From NCBI GenBank assembly GCA_009760855.2, contig WPIO01000009.1, positions 897,001 to 961,000 of the forward strand: a DNA stretch of 64,000 bases, given 5' to 3'. The notes under the pieces were generated by a model. That model searched no databases. It worked only from the letters and a program-made list of their open reading frames with translations, and was not told where the DNA came from. Shown here in pieces: positions 44,316 through 53,200 of this stretch (the stretch's first letter is position 1; every line of letters begins with the position of its first letter). Origin of the DNA: Cristatella mucedo. Lineage: Eukaryota; Bryozoa; Phylactolaemata; Cristatellidae. The position numbers were made by a program, and so were the translations under genes.

Positions 44316-47162
44316 CATACGCCAATGGTTCTCATCTTTTAGCTTTTAACTACCACAGCTACTTATTATGCCGGGCAAACAATCATCTCTGTGATAGGCA
44401 ATTAGTGGTCCGAGCTCTTCTATAAACTAATTTTAGTGCGTGCGGGTATATTTCTCTACCAATATCTCTAACCAACATGCTTCACCTCTCATTCATGAGT
44501 CAATTGAGAAGCAGCTTTGATTGGGATCAGGCAGATGTCCTGACAAAATTATTAGAAGTGACTCAATATTACCTCTCGAGCGTATGCATGCTGAGGGGCA
44601 AGCGGTACGCTGAGCGGACGATCTGTCGTAGCTGAGAGGCATGCAAGAACGGCTGGCAGAATGCCGACGCTGGTCAGTTGCCCAAGCACCTGCTTGGCGC
44701 CATGCTGCTCCCAAGGGCACGAGTCGAGCAGCTCTTGCAAGACGTCCAGCGGCAGCTCCAGTAGAGTCCGCAGAGAATTGGACTCTTGAGTTAATGAGCA
44801 GGGGACTGAACTACCTGCAAATAGATACCACGTAATAGCTCAATCTTAAACGGGCCGACTAGCTTAGACTAATAGCAGCTCAGTAAATTCCAACTTTGGT
44901 AGTGATAAATTAGTGCTACGTACGGCTAGGTTCGTTCCGTAGGCTTTTTCGAGTGCAGTACCGAATCGCAAAACAGACCCACGGTAAAAGTCTATCCCAC
45001 AGTCGTGCCAGGGCTGAGTTATAGCCAGGAACCTCCGACATTAAACCGAGAGCTGACAACACGCACGGTAAGAAGGCCGCAGCGTGCTTCTGACAATCTT
45101 CGGCAGTTTTAGGCATTCCAAAGGACAAAGAAAGTCCGTTCAGAGCTGTGCCTGCTAGGGCAATGTCGCTCAGGGACTCAAAATCTGTAAAAAAAAATAC
45201 ATAACAAAAAACATTAACTATCTATGACGTATCAGTGAGTGTTCAAAGGTTTTCCTCAATAATCCAATAAAAAATCAAAGCATAGATATAAAGTACAAAG
45301 CTTACCGGAGCATTGCAATGTTACCGATGACGGTCTATGAAGTAGATTAAAAATTCCATCTAAAAGTCTTATATGCAGCTGCACGGCATCCCGCAGCTTC
45401 CGTTGATTCATGTCTTCGTTGCTGTCATAATAGGCGGCAACTTCATCCATATTTACATTTTGTTCGTTTCGATCATTGGTAAGATTCTGCAGGCACATCT
45501 TTGTAAGCAAATCCATCCCCTTTAGAGCTACAGAGCATTGACACGAATGCAATAATAGTGCTCACGCACTCCTGCCAGGATTTGGAGTTTAAAGTGACTG
45601 GTGAAAGCAAAATTCGAGCTGTTACTCACAAATAAAATGTTGCACTGCATGCGAGAGTGGAAAGATTTGGCTGACTGGGTGTGCAGTTGTAACACCAACT
45701 TTTGTCTCCTTCGTGTCCACAGCTGATTTGGTGTGCGAGAACCGAGACGGAACCAAGGCTGTAGGTGACATGGGCTTTTTCCAAAAGTAAAAAGCTACAG
45801 CGGGCTGCAATTCTTCATCGAGTCGGCAAGCTTGGTTTTCCACTGCCGCCTGTTGGAGCTTGTTCAGAGTTGTGTTGAAGTCATGCACGATACCTATCGA
45901 GTATTTAACGTACAAAAGTAACAAATCTTCTTCCTGATTGCAAACACAGCCAATTGCAAAGCAAAGTTATACGCAGATACCTGTGCCTATTGAGAAGGCT
46001 CCAAAGTACTTTGATGCCTCTTCGCATTCGCTGGTGCTCGCTCGCTTCTCGAACCGTTGCTTCTTCCGTAAGTTGCCACCGTCACTTTGGTCAGATTCTA
46101 CCATAGAACAAGATAAAAATCGCGTTGTCCACTAATTTCTTCCAGGAAGGACGATCACTACAAGGCCTTGCGTATCAAGAGAATTCCCAAAGCAGTCTGG
46201 CAAGATGACTTAATGACCTACGATGCTTTCAGACAGCCACTTTGAGGTCAACAATGGCTCAGTGATATCAATTTAAATTAAATGAATATTCCTGTTTTCA
46301 TAACTACTAGCAATTCTTGAAACTGAAACTTTTGCAAGATCCGGCTTATGACTATTATAAAAGCAAATAATGTGGGAAATAGCATAGATCACAGAAGCAT
46401 CCATGTGCACAAGATTTCAACTCTGTTCGTGCAAAATTATTTAAAAAACCGACATGATCCCGAAGTTACTACCTTAGGGCTCAACCTAAGAAGGGGTTGC
46501 ACATTGGCCGCAGAAACATACCACTGAGAGTAAGAATAATTTTCCGTCGGCTTAGGGAAGAGGAGCTAAAGGAATCCCATCAGACACCTTTCTACGTGAC
46601 TCCAGTGATTTTTTTTTTTTACCTAGGCCGTGGGAGCACGAGCCTTGAACTCTGAAGTTCGGGTGCAAAATGGCCCCTCGTTTGCTAGTACTTGCTTTGA
46701 TGATTTTACAGCTGCATATATGCAAGTAATAGACGCTTTGCAGTTGGTTCTTAAACGAATGCTTTAACCACAGACCAGCCACCCAGAGTGATTCTACCGT
46801 CTCGATATCTATCCTTTGAAGCGCCCTGCTTTACAGGTTGCCTAACATCAAGAAACGCACCTTGATATAGCATCACAATACTAGAGATGACTCGTGGGTG
46901 TTGGCATGGCAGTCCTAGAACTGAGTTATATGAGCGTTACCCTTTATCATTCTTAGGATTTCGGCGACTGTGAGACTGCCATCAAAATCCTTAGTCCAAA
47001 GAAAACCTCTTTTGTCATTGGCCGAGACTCCTTGGCTTGGCGGTTCGTCGACGCGGTGCAAGTCTAGTCTAATAAAGCCGTCGCCCTTAAAGAGTAGTCG
47101 CCTCATCAGCTCGGAGGTGACATTTTTAAGGCGTCCAGAGGGCTCTACAACACACGTTGCAG
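27530..47162 (-). CDS. BIRC6: BIRC6-like gene 1 (C-terminal E2 part), 14 exons
   Basis: The join on the minus strand is 47162-46941, 46097-45981, 45926-45630, 45527-45306, 45184-44924, 44814-44573, 43970-43315, 41579-41356, 41201-40981, 38830-38669, 38532-38458, 32372-32184, 28955-28866, 27583-27530. The exons sum to 3,032 nt, all junction phases agree, and there is no stop before 27530. The product segment is about 1,009 residues. The last ~285 residues match the BIRC6/BRUCE chimeric E2 domain. BIRC6 is a giant membrane-associated IAP that acts as an E2/E3 ubiquitin ligase on apoptosis and autophagy proteins. The upstream ~700 residues are alpha-helical and fit the region that precedes UBC in that family. 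No BIR domain lies in the window; it could be upstream of 64000 or lost. The link to the frame at 49522-50281 is uncertain. Most introns are short (54-850 nt), but the introns that split the UBC domain and those just before it hold LINEs and other insertions. Confidence 0.85.
28866..28955 (-). CDS. BIRC6: BIRC6-like gene 1, exon with C-terminal UBC helix
   Basis: The acceptor is GTTTTAG and the donor AAG|GTGGGA. The 30 codons [13 protein letters not shown]...[12 protein letters not shown] match the helix that follows the UBC core in BIRC6 (VIHKHF pattern). If the donor were not used, the frame would stay open to a TAA at 28770 and give a different tail. Confidence 0.85.
28960..32180. other. 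Intron of gene 1 with an unrecognised frame
   Basis: This intron separates two UBC exons. A minus frame at 30216-29869, open upstream to 30252, encodes a Trp- and hydrophobic-rich segment ([20 protein letters not shown] and [17 protein letters not shown]) that I cannot assign. A short plus fragment at 31020-31115 encodes [20 protein letters not shown], a LINE reverse transcriptase motif. The rest, including AT-rich DNA around 30860-30980 and 31180-32180, shows nothing recognisable. Confidence 0.5.
32184..32372 (-). CDS. BIRC6: BIRC6-like gene 1, UBC exon (QSL and EPYFNEPG)
   Basis: The acceptor is TTTTCCAG and the donor GAC|GTGAGT. The 63 codons start [20 protein letters not shown], a signature of the BIRC6 E2 domain after the catalytic cysteine, and end GGSLAFKD. 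Confidence 0.95.
32490..32640 (-). mobile_element. LINE family 1 3' end fragment
   Basis: The terminal hairpin region (CATCCTCAGAGAACTTAATCC) and an adjacent short piece of the 3' untranslated region lie on the minus strand, next to a second, longer copy. Confidence 0.6.
32641..33900 (-). mobile_element. LINE family 1 fragment
   Basis: The minus strand shows the 3' hairpin (GCACCCTCAGAGAACTCAATTTC), the TGCAAATCGCC/GTCAGCATGCG untranslated repeats, and a degraded reverse transcriptase C-terminus around 33850-33600 ([17 protein letters not shown]). It lies in the UBC intron of gene 1. Confidence 0.75.
34040..35960 (+). mobile_element. LINE family 2 copy with long reverse transcriptase frame
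   Basis: The 519-codon frame 34347-35906 is the longest in the window. It begins inside the finger domain ([20 protein letters not shown]) and carries [88 protein letters not shown] and [14 protein letters not shown] frame change near 34230 separates it from 34054-34236. The catalytic YADD is YADN, so the enzyme should be inactive. No endonuclease is present, so the copy is 5' truncated. The 3' end is GTGGAGTTACTGACGGAG followed by an (ATTAC)n tail to about 35962. It sits in the intron after the catalytic-cysteine exon of gene 1. Confidence 0.93.
36105..36500 (-). mobile_element. LINE reverse transcriptase fragment
   Basis: The minus frame 36336-36112 begins [20 protein letters not shown] and continues [14 protein letters not shown], matching FDTIDxQxLLDRL...LxWFxSYxxxRxQ of L2/CR1-like enzymes. 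The related stretch of family 1 is at 42890-43010. Confidence 0.75.
36675..37495 (+). mobile_element. LINE family 1 fragment interrupted by a SINE
   Basis: Family 1 sequence runs to 36731 (GCAATCAGGCGCTTATAGCTGGTGC), is broken by a minus-strand SINE (36732-36897), and resumes with CGTCTGTCGAGAGC...CCACATCATGCCACTTCTCGCC. It continues through the 3' untranslated repeats to a (TTA)n tail near 37490. Confidence 0.85.
36732..36897 (-). mobile_element. tRNA-derived SINE (family II), best-preserved copy
   Basis: The minus strand starts TGAGCCGTGATGGCACACTAGG (A box GGCACACTAGGTAAGG) and has a perfect B box GTGGGTTCGATTCC. The body GGTGGGCGATTCTTTATCGCCACTGC follows, and the copy ends CAAAAAGAGGCTGTTTAATC. 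It is inserted in a LINE, inside an intron of gene 1. Confidence 0.85.
37500..38225. other. Intron sequence, nothing recognised
   Basis: Between the LINE tail and the next SINE; only short frames. Confidence 0.4.
38226..38390 (-). mobile_element. tRNA-derived SINE (family I), well preserved
   Basis: The minus strand reads CTGGTTTGGCCCAGTGGTTAAG (A box), a B-box region GTGGGCTCGAGCCC and a tail AAATAGAAATTAAGTTCTCTTAGGGCACTATGCAAATGA, ending in (ATTT)n. It lies 68 bases after the catalytic-cysteine exon. Confidence 0.88.
38458..38532 (-). CDS. BIRC6: BIRC6-like gene 1, exon with catalytic cysteine
   Basis: The acceptor is TATTTAG and the donor CAG|GTACGC. The 25 codons begin [17 protein letters not shown]; the cysteine (codon at 38529-38527) is the thioester-forming residue. 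SILNTW and RPEEKW are diagnostic for BIRC6/UBE2O-type E2 domains. Confidence 0.97.
38669..38830 (-). CDS. BIRC6: BIRC6-like gene 1, UBC exon (NPN motif)
   Basis: The acceptor is CGCTTGTAG and the donor AAG|GTAAGT. The 54 codons include [33 protein letters not shown] and [11 protein letters not shown]. The family has NPN where most E2 enzymes have HPN. Confidence 0.97.
38950..40760. other. GC-rich unclassified block in the gene 1 intron
   Basis: About 1.8 kb that is clearly GC-richer than its surroundings, located between the exons at 38669-38830 and 40981-41201. Frames overlap on both strands (for example 39408-39791 minus and 40315-40722 plus), with Pro-, Ser- and Arg-rich translations. None shows a family motif that I can name. 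The sharp composition change suggests an inserted element, perhaps LTR-retrotransposon gag, or a processed sequence. Confidence 0.4.
40981..41201 (-). CDS. BIRC6: BIRC6-like gene 1, exon at start of UBC domain
   Basis: The acceptor is ACTTTCCAG and the donor AAG|GTAGGT. It encodes [20 protein letters not shown] and [15 protein letters not shown], matching the RxxRLAQE..TLSxSLP...VFVRxDxxRxDxxK segment that opens the BIRC6 E2 region. The upstream intron contains a duplicated copy of its own 3' splice site (see findings). Confidence 0.93.
41356..41579 (-). CDS. BIRC6: BIRC6-like gene 1, exon before UBC
   Basis: The acceptor is TTTTTCAACAG and the donor TTTC|GTATGT. Codons include [20 protein letters not shown] and [12 protein letters not shown], the latter matching the YVQAMKPLQF segment of BIRC6. 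If the donor is ignored the frame stays open about 35 codons more into the intron. Confidence 0.85.
42080..43215 (-). mobile_element. LINE family 1 copy, reverse transcriptase to 3' end
   Basis: The minus strand carries, from 43215 to 42080, [20 protein letters not shown], a frameshifted LQI.TIDRQ region, [20 protein letters not shown] and [20 protein letters not shown]. Then come [36 protein letters not shown] and a shortened 3' end with hairpin part and (TTA)n tail. Several frame breaks are present. It lies in the intron between the exons at 43315-43970 and 41356-41579. Confidence 0.88.
43315..43970 (-). CDS. BIRC6: BIRC6-like gene 1, large exon (218 codons)
   Basis: The acceptor is TCGTGTTTCAG and the donor AGG|GTAAGC. 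The sequence is helix-rich and contains [17 protein letters not shown] and [20 protein letters not shown]. Its position and character match the helical region that precedes the E2 domain in BIRC6, but the motif match is weaker than for the UBC exons. Confidence 0.85.
44227..44311. repeat. (CT)n microsatellite
   Basis: An uninterrupted CT tract of about 42 units in the intron between exons 43315-43970 and 44573-44814 of gene 1. Confidence 0.98.
44573..44814 (-). CDS. BIRC6: BIRC6-like gene 1, exon
   Basis: The acceptor is TCTATTTGCAG and the donor GAG|GTAATA. Codons include [20 protein letters not shown] and [20 protein letters not shown], a repeat-like helical pattern. It ends in phase 0 and fits the next exon. 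Confidence 0.85.
44924..45184 (-). CDS. BIRC6: BIRC6-like gene 1, exon
   Basis: The acceptor is TTTTTTTTACAG and the donor AGCC|GTACGT. It encodes [20 protein letters not shown] and [20 protein letters not shown]. Phases match both neighbours. Confidence 0.85.
45306..45527 (-). CDS. BIRC6: BIRC6-like gene 1, exon
   Basis: The acceptor is CTCTGTAG and the donor TCCG|GTAAGC. It encodes [18 protein letters not shown], an acidic linker ([16 protein letters not shown]) and [20 protein letters not shown]. Confidence 0.85.
45630..45926 (-). CDS. BIRC6: BIRC6-like gene 1, exon with tandem acceptor
   Basis: The donor is ATTT|GTGAGT. The acceptor lies in CAGGAAGAAG: the second and third AG both keep the frame and differ by one codon (exon end 45929 or 45926). 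It encodes [17 protein letters not shown], then [20 protein letters not shown] and VAFYFWKK, a well-ordered conserved-looking stretch. Confidence 0.85.
45981..46097 (-). CDS. BIRC6: BIRC6-like gene 1, exon
   Basis: The acceptor is TTCTATGGTAG and the donor ACAG|GTATCT. The 38 full codons are rich in Lys, Arg and Glu ([20 protein letters not shown]) and end YFGAFSIGT. The downstream intron is only about 54 nt. Confidence 0.8.
46941..47162 (-). CDS. BIRC6: BIRC6-like gene 1, exon (copy B of 528-749)
   Basis: The acceptor is CTTTAAGCAG and the donor AAGG|GTAACG. Codons give [34 protein letters not shown] and [18 protein letters not shown]. The 3' phase fits the exon at 45981-46097. The 5' phase needs one base from an upstream exon that I could not find, so one exon between 47200 and 49520 may be missing from this model. 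Confidence 0.75.
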
Positions 47163-47419
47163 CTGCTTAAAGATCGCCGGCCCGTATGCATCGTGTAAAT
47201 AATCGATGCCACCAAATCGAATCAGCCCAGGTTAAGATCACTACTGAGGCACAGAATTTATCGAAAGCTGCCATTGATAAACACGGTGAATTTGTATGCG
47301 GCATAAATTATTTAGACATTGCGAGATCAGTGACAAATTTGTTGTGTCAATATTTATAATCTATTTTAGTATGGTTATTGATTTTAAACAATGCAGAAAC
47401 TGGCTCGTTAAAACACTAA

Positions 47420-47653
47420 TCGCGTACCTACATTGGCTGCCCGACAGGCATTGCCTCTATTTCTAGATTTTCACATACTCTTAGGTCTCTTCGATCTCTT
47501 TCTCCGGCATTACACTCTGAAGTACTTCGTGCTCTGGCTTCCTGTCATACCGATGCTCTACTTACTGCCGTCGGCCTTATTGAACCTCGAATCAGTTTGA
47601 AGCAGTGCCGTCATGTACTCTGCTCCCTTAGCCGAGTTGTGACTTCTGACTAA
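47420..47653 (+). CDS. Unrecognised plus-strand frame of 78 codons in copy B
   Basis: The frame is open between two stops and lacks an ATG. It is rich in Ser and Leu and predicted helical (LRSLRSLSPALHSEVLRALA and LTAVGLIEPRISLKQCRHVL). The copy A counterpart has a one-base insertion that breaks it. CTCTATTTCTAG just before the homologous part could be a splice acceptor. It may be an exon of an unknown plus-strand gene, an old transposon piece, or chance. Confidence 0.3.
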   Translation, partial: SRTYIGCPTGIASISRFSHTLRSLRSLSPALHSEVLRALASCHTDALLTAVGLIEPRISLKQCRHVLCSLSRVVTSD

Positions 47654-47779
47654 CATCGCGACTGACAACATTAGAAAAGGAGTTGAAATTCACTTGTTTT
47701 TCCAAACCGCACCATCGTTGAGACTTGCTTTTTCACGCGCATGAATGCTGCTTTTTTGCACTGTATCCTAAACTAATTG

Positions 47780-47950
47780 ACGCGGATCTTTTCATAATAT
47801 TATAATATTATATTAATATCATAATTAATATTGTATTCGCATAATATATAAAATATGTAATATATATATAAACATTACACAATGTATATAATTAGTATTA
47901 TATTATATAATATATATAGCATAATATTATAATTAATCATAGAAAAGATC
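47780..47950. repeat. AT-rich low-complexity tract
   Basis: ATATTATAATATT-type sequence, nearly pure A and T, in the spacer of copy B. Copy A lacks a comparable stretch at its matching place near 1370-1420. Confidence 0.85.
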
Positions 47951-49305
47951 TGATTTTCTCTTTAAATTATATAAACATGTTACTATTTATAATAATAATA
48001 AATGAACTATATTACGAAATATTCGTATTATATAAATCTCCAACCGGTCCGGTGCTTGAAAATAATTAATAGCTTGCAAGAATACACTCATTCAAAAGAT
48101 GCAAAGCAATTACGTCAATCAGCACGCTTACATAATGGAGAAAGTTTAAATTAAAAATTATCTTGGGAAAAGCATCTAGTAGGTTTCCTAGCTACGCGTC
48201 AAATAAACTAGCAAAAAATAAAACCGCACAAAAAGCTTAGAAACGAGAAGAAATTTGCAACTAAAGAAATAAAGGGTTTATGTTTATAGCTGCTTCATTA
48301 AAACATGCAGTACACTCAGTAATTTTAAGCACCAAAATTCTGGTGAATTTCAATACTGTTTCCCGTTGAATGAGACCTACACCAAAAATATACCCCAGCA
48401 TGTCAACTATGCACCCGAAATTAAAATCTATCGGCAGCTTCTCCGTGCAACGTAGCAGCCGCTGCGGCAGACTTTGGACAGTGCAGACACGAAAAACCTA
48501 GCGGCCGAGAAAAGGTTGGAAGCAGCCGAGGCGCATACAGCGGGATCCGAATAAGACACAAGTAGTGGTAATTATTTTTGTTTAACCAAATGCTGATAAG
48601 ATTAAATCAAACGATTTCTGCGAAATTATTGTAGTTTTAGGGGGCAAATGGTGCTATGCATTTCGTGAGTGCGACACAAGGAGAATCCGTTCCCTACATA
48701 ATATAGTGCCGTGCATTGCGGTACGTACGCTCGCACGTGTGGGCATATTCGGTACTCTCTGGGGACAATATATGCAGTATATTTGGTCGAGGGCACATAT
48801 AATGTGAATGTATGCCCCACATACCGCAATAGGTGATGTGCATTTAGAGATACCATTTTGTGTGTTGGCGAATGTTCTTTTTGGGGAGAGAAGGCAATCA
48901 AAAGTTTTGCTGGAGAAATTGGCGATTTCTACGTTGGTTACACCTCGGACAAAATTGGGCAAACGAAACGAATCCCACTGTTTCTTCTCATCCCATCCCG
49001 TATTACTTTATCTTTTATTCATCTCGCTCACATCCTATCTTTTCCCCAACTTCACCCCCTAATAAATGTCATCGGTTTTGGTGCCACCATTCTCTCGAAA
49101 GTATTTAATTATGGGGACGCTATAACATATATATATTCTTTAACCCCAGACTTAGCTAATATTGTGAGCTTCGTATGCCAAAAATCCCATAGGCAGCACA
49201 ACGTACAGTGAAATACAATCACAATTACAGCAATGATTATCATCACCCCACTGCCTTTCACCAGCTATAGATTGAAAGCGTTAATAAGTGACATGCATAT
49301 CATTG

Positions 49306-49425
49306 ATATTGCGCCATGAGAGAACTTAATCTCTATGCTAGCTCTCCTCACATATTACTAGGCTAGAGCTCACGACCTCTGCCATCGAAGGCGAATGCAC
49401 TTAAACGTGCAACCAAACCAGGGCG
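49306..49425 (-). mobile_element. tRNA-derived SINE (family I), copy B
   Basis: Ortholog of the insertion at 3424-3537, with the same flanks and breakpoints. Confidence 0.65.
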
Positions 49426-49521
49426 TCGAAGCGAGTCAGTAAACGACAAAACGTCAGTACGGACAAGATTCATCAACATTGACGTATTAATTTTCTGACG
49501 CTCATTCGAAGGCATTCACGA

Positions 49522-50281
49522 TTATGCAGACCTATATGAGTCCTTGTACTGCTTGCGAGCTTTAGAACAAAGTTCCATGCTCACGCAGTCTGGTAAAGCA
49601 TCAAACAGGATTTTAGCCATACCAAAATTGACCTCTTCTTGCAGCACTTGATGCATCGCCACCGAGAAAGCTTTCTCATTCTCTTCATGACTTGCCGTCA
49701 GCACCGTGAACAGTGACAACAAGTTTCTCTCCAGTGGGCTAACGTAAGTCTTGAATCGGCGACCTGTCTTGCCATCCATTTTCTCTGCTTCAAAGCTTAT
49801 TTCTATGAGCTGTCTCGTCAACTGATTCCATAATGTGGGTCCACCTCCTTCGGAGGAGCCCAACCAATCTTTAACAGTGGTTGAAGTCCAGGCTGCCTTA
49901 CAGAGTGACTCGGCCAAAGATGCCGCTCGCTCGGCAACTGGCTTAATGACGGCTGCATGAGAACAAAGCAAAATGACCAAGCTTTATCGCGAACATTGAC
50001 TCACCATTAAGTCAAACGCTTTCAAGAAAGCCATTTAAAAAAAATAAACAAATAAATGCAATATGCAATAAAAACCGCGAAAGAAATACCAGAATCGCGT
50101 ATCTCCTCAATGAATCCGCTCCCTAAATAGCACTATTATATGAATTTCTGCATATATACTTACTAGGAGCACTTTTTCCCTTGATCTGACCGGTTTTCTC
50201 TAGAAAATAAGTTCTCAGTGTCATGCACTGGTCTTGCAGCGACCGCAGATTCTCCTTCAACGTTTCGAGACTCGGCTCCAT
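49522..50281 (-). CDS. Unrecognised two-exon frame, copy B (182 aa), join 50281-50164, 49952-49522
   Basis: Minus-strand ATG at 50281-50279 with an upstream in-frame TGA. Exon 1 (118 nt) has donor CCTA|GTAAGT; exon 2 has acceptor TTCTCATGCAG and ends in TAA at 49522. The product is 182 residues with the segments LKENLRSLQDQCMTLRTYF, GPTLWNQLTRQLIEISFEAE, SPLERNLLSLFTVLT and HEENEKAFSVAMH, which look like amphipathic helices. No domain is recognised. It may be the amino end of BIRC6-like gene 1 or a separate gene; the missing connection to the exon at 46941-47162 leaves this open. Confidence 0.6.
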
Positions 50282-53200
50282 TCTTCACCACTTACAAAAC
50301 CAATTGCACCTAAAGCCAAAAGTATCAAGTTATTGAAAGCAGCTGATTAACTTGTATCTAAGTTAAGACAGATTCAAAAACGGCTTCAATTGTTGTTGTC
50401 TTATAGCACTTATAATCTTTATTTCCTTACAGTGAACACGTGTCGTGTAGGATATGCAGCGTGCCGGATAGGCAGCGCGAAGGCATCCAAAAATGATAAA
50501 AAACCGGCTTAATTAATAATTACGGGCAAATCTAGCCTTAGTAGAACTAACCAACCAAAATATTTCATTTAAAAATAGGTAAAGCGCCTAAAAAGAAACT
50601 TGACACTTGGAGTGTCGCACAAGTGTTCTTATACTTGTATTCTTGTCATATTTCTTTATTTACAAGTTAGTTTATTCTTTTCGTATTTCTTACTACTATT
50701 CTTGTCATTCTTAGTCACGTAACTATCACTTTCATAACGACGCTCGCATTCCTTAGCAGATTTTAGGCAAGAAAGGGCACGCAGTAAACAAAATATGCAG
50801 CCACAGGGATTTTGAGTATAAAAAGATACAAAGCCGTTCTATATTCTGCATTTGAGTATAACGCGATTCTGTATTCTGCTACGTACGGATTGGCTATCAC
50901 TCTCCAATATGGAAAACCAAGGCTTGGGTAAGGTTAGCCAAACGCCTATTTACTACGCTATTTTAATGCCTACTAGCGACAGGTGTTATTTTGTGGGGCT
51001 GGCAGCAAAGTAGCCAAACGTCTGTGTCCAGGTCAGATTCGTACTCAGTCTAGGTGACTCACCTGTGTTTGCAAGGCTACTTACCTAGAAATAGAAGGAC
51101 TAGATTGGAGAGCTGATAATCTTCAGAGAAAGGTTTTTTCAAACAGCAAGCAAATTTTCTTCTACGGTTTACCTGAGACATTTCGGCTACACCTGATTTA
51201 TGATGCTATTGGCAAGGTGTGGAATGCAGATAAACCGGCACTCATAAGATGAAAAAGTGGCTGTAAACGTACCTTTAATAGTAGGGCTAAAGTCAGAGCG
51301 CAAAACTACATTTTTTTTAAATAAATCCGAAATGCATCATTTACAGAACTAACATAAAGCTCACGCATTAGTTTGAATGAAGAATGAGATCGGAATAATC
51401 CTGAAATCCCACACTATAAGACTAAAAAAAAGAATAAAGAAATATCTTTGAGCAAAGTGGGAGCAAGCAAAAGACTATACAGTCGGTTCCGAAAACCGGA
51501 GCTACGGTTGGTTCCCGGTTATTTATAAACCACCTATCTAATGCTATAGCTCCTTATTTCCTTGCCCTACACATGCTGACGCAGATGTGCTGGCATTGCC
51601 TCACAAACCGAAAGTGACTATTATTCGGCAGGTATACTACCGTTAAGGATAATGCATTGATAGTTAACTGCTACCCGGGTCTCGGAAAGTAAGGCCTCCA
51701 TTATCACCGTACCGATTGTATCCTGAGACTATTGATAAGGTCCTTGCATAGGCCATTTGTGCCAGCTGAACCCACTGAATAGAGTGGTTTCTGTAGCCGC
51801 TCAGCGGCGTGGTGACTCCAATTGAACTAGTTCACTTAGAAACACTCTGCAATTGATTTTTCAATTACATTCAAGAGAGTTTTAGATACTTTGAAGTTAT
51901 TATTTAGGCAATTCGTAGCTTGAGATTTAAATCCACAAACGCTGGTCAGACGCCGGGATTTCAGTCTTTCTGTATGACTGGAAAAGCATTCCAGCTATCG
52001 TGGATGTGTTCTGTCAATGCTGCATAAGGGTCTTTTAAGGTGACCTATTCCAAAGATAGTAGCTGAATTAACAGCCTCTTTTGTATGGCAACATAATAGT
52101 CTGTACGGCTATCACCAGCACTTGCAGCGGCAATAAAGGATCGCCCACCAAAGGAATTGAACCCACGATCTCTAGAAGATATGTATTTATCTATTTATTG
52201 AATGGTTTTTGCGATTCATAACTCTGCATAACCCTGTCCTATTTTACAGCTTGCAGTTCAGAGTTTCTCACCAAGACACCGATCGAGTCGGATGCTAGCC
52301 CTCAGTACGTTGCTTATGTCATATTTCTGATAATAGTGGTCTGATCAACTTGAAATTTGGAATGCATTCGTAATCTCAGTGGGGTTTTACGTCAAGTAAG
52401 TATAGCACCAATGTCCTTGACTTTCACATAATGTATTTAGGCTGATTAGGTAAGAAAAATGTTTATATTTTTATATGTCTTCTTAGTTGCGAAAAGGTGT
52501 CCTGCATCTTTTGAATTGTTTAGAATATTTTTACACTGCATGGCAAAATATCTAATATTGTTAGTCTGGCTTATTAGCCTAGACTTTTACAGGTAATCAG
52601 AAGGTCAACACAGCTTATGTTACCCTTGTTGTTTGTGCGTATTTGCATGCCAATCATTCCATCGGCATTTGAGAAATATCAATAAATGTGCTGCAACAGA
52701 GATAGAACCCACAGTTGTGGTAGCTACTAACCTTGCCAGCTTCCAACTCCCAACTTTGCCAGCCCCTAAGCCGATTGTATTTCCCCTAATTAATTGGCAT
52801 TTCATGTATCATTTAAGTGTAATACAAATAAGAGTTAACCATGTATACAGTTTCAGGTAAGACACTCTTAATAAGTAAACGATCATTGGAAGCTCCTTAC
52901 TTTCTATAGAAGGCGAACCGACTGATGCAGAAGATGAGCCATTTTTAATAAATGGACGACCGTGCAGTTTTTCCTAAATTGGTCAAAGTCTTTAAGAAAG
53001 ACAGAAGTTCAAAGCATTCTAATTTATATTTAGATTCATTTGATGAGAAAAATTACCAATCTATTTTGAATGCGCAATGTAGTGTTTAATTAAGGTTATG
53101 AGTGTTCACACGGTAGCTAAATATGCAGATCGGTAAATTGTCTTCCCTAATATTGTATTAATAGTTATCCTAGCTGTACATTAGATATAAAAATGGGTAC

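Noticed and set aside
48626-48962. Overlapping minus frames in copy B
   Set aside because: They lie in sequence absent from copy A, overlap each other in two frames and have no motif.
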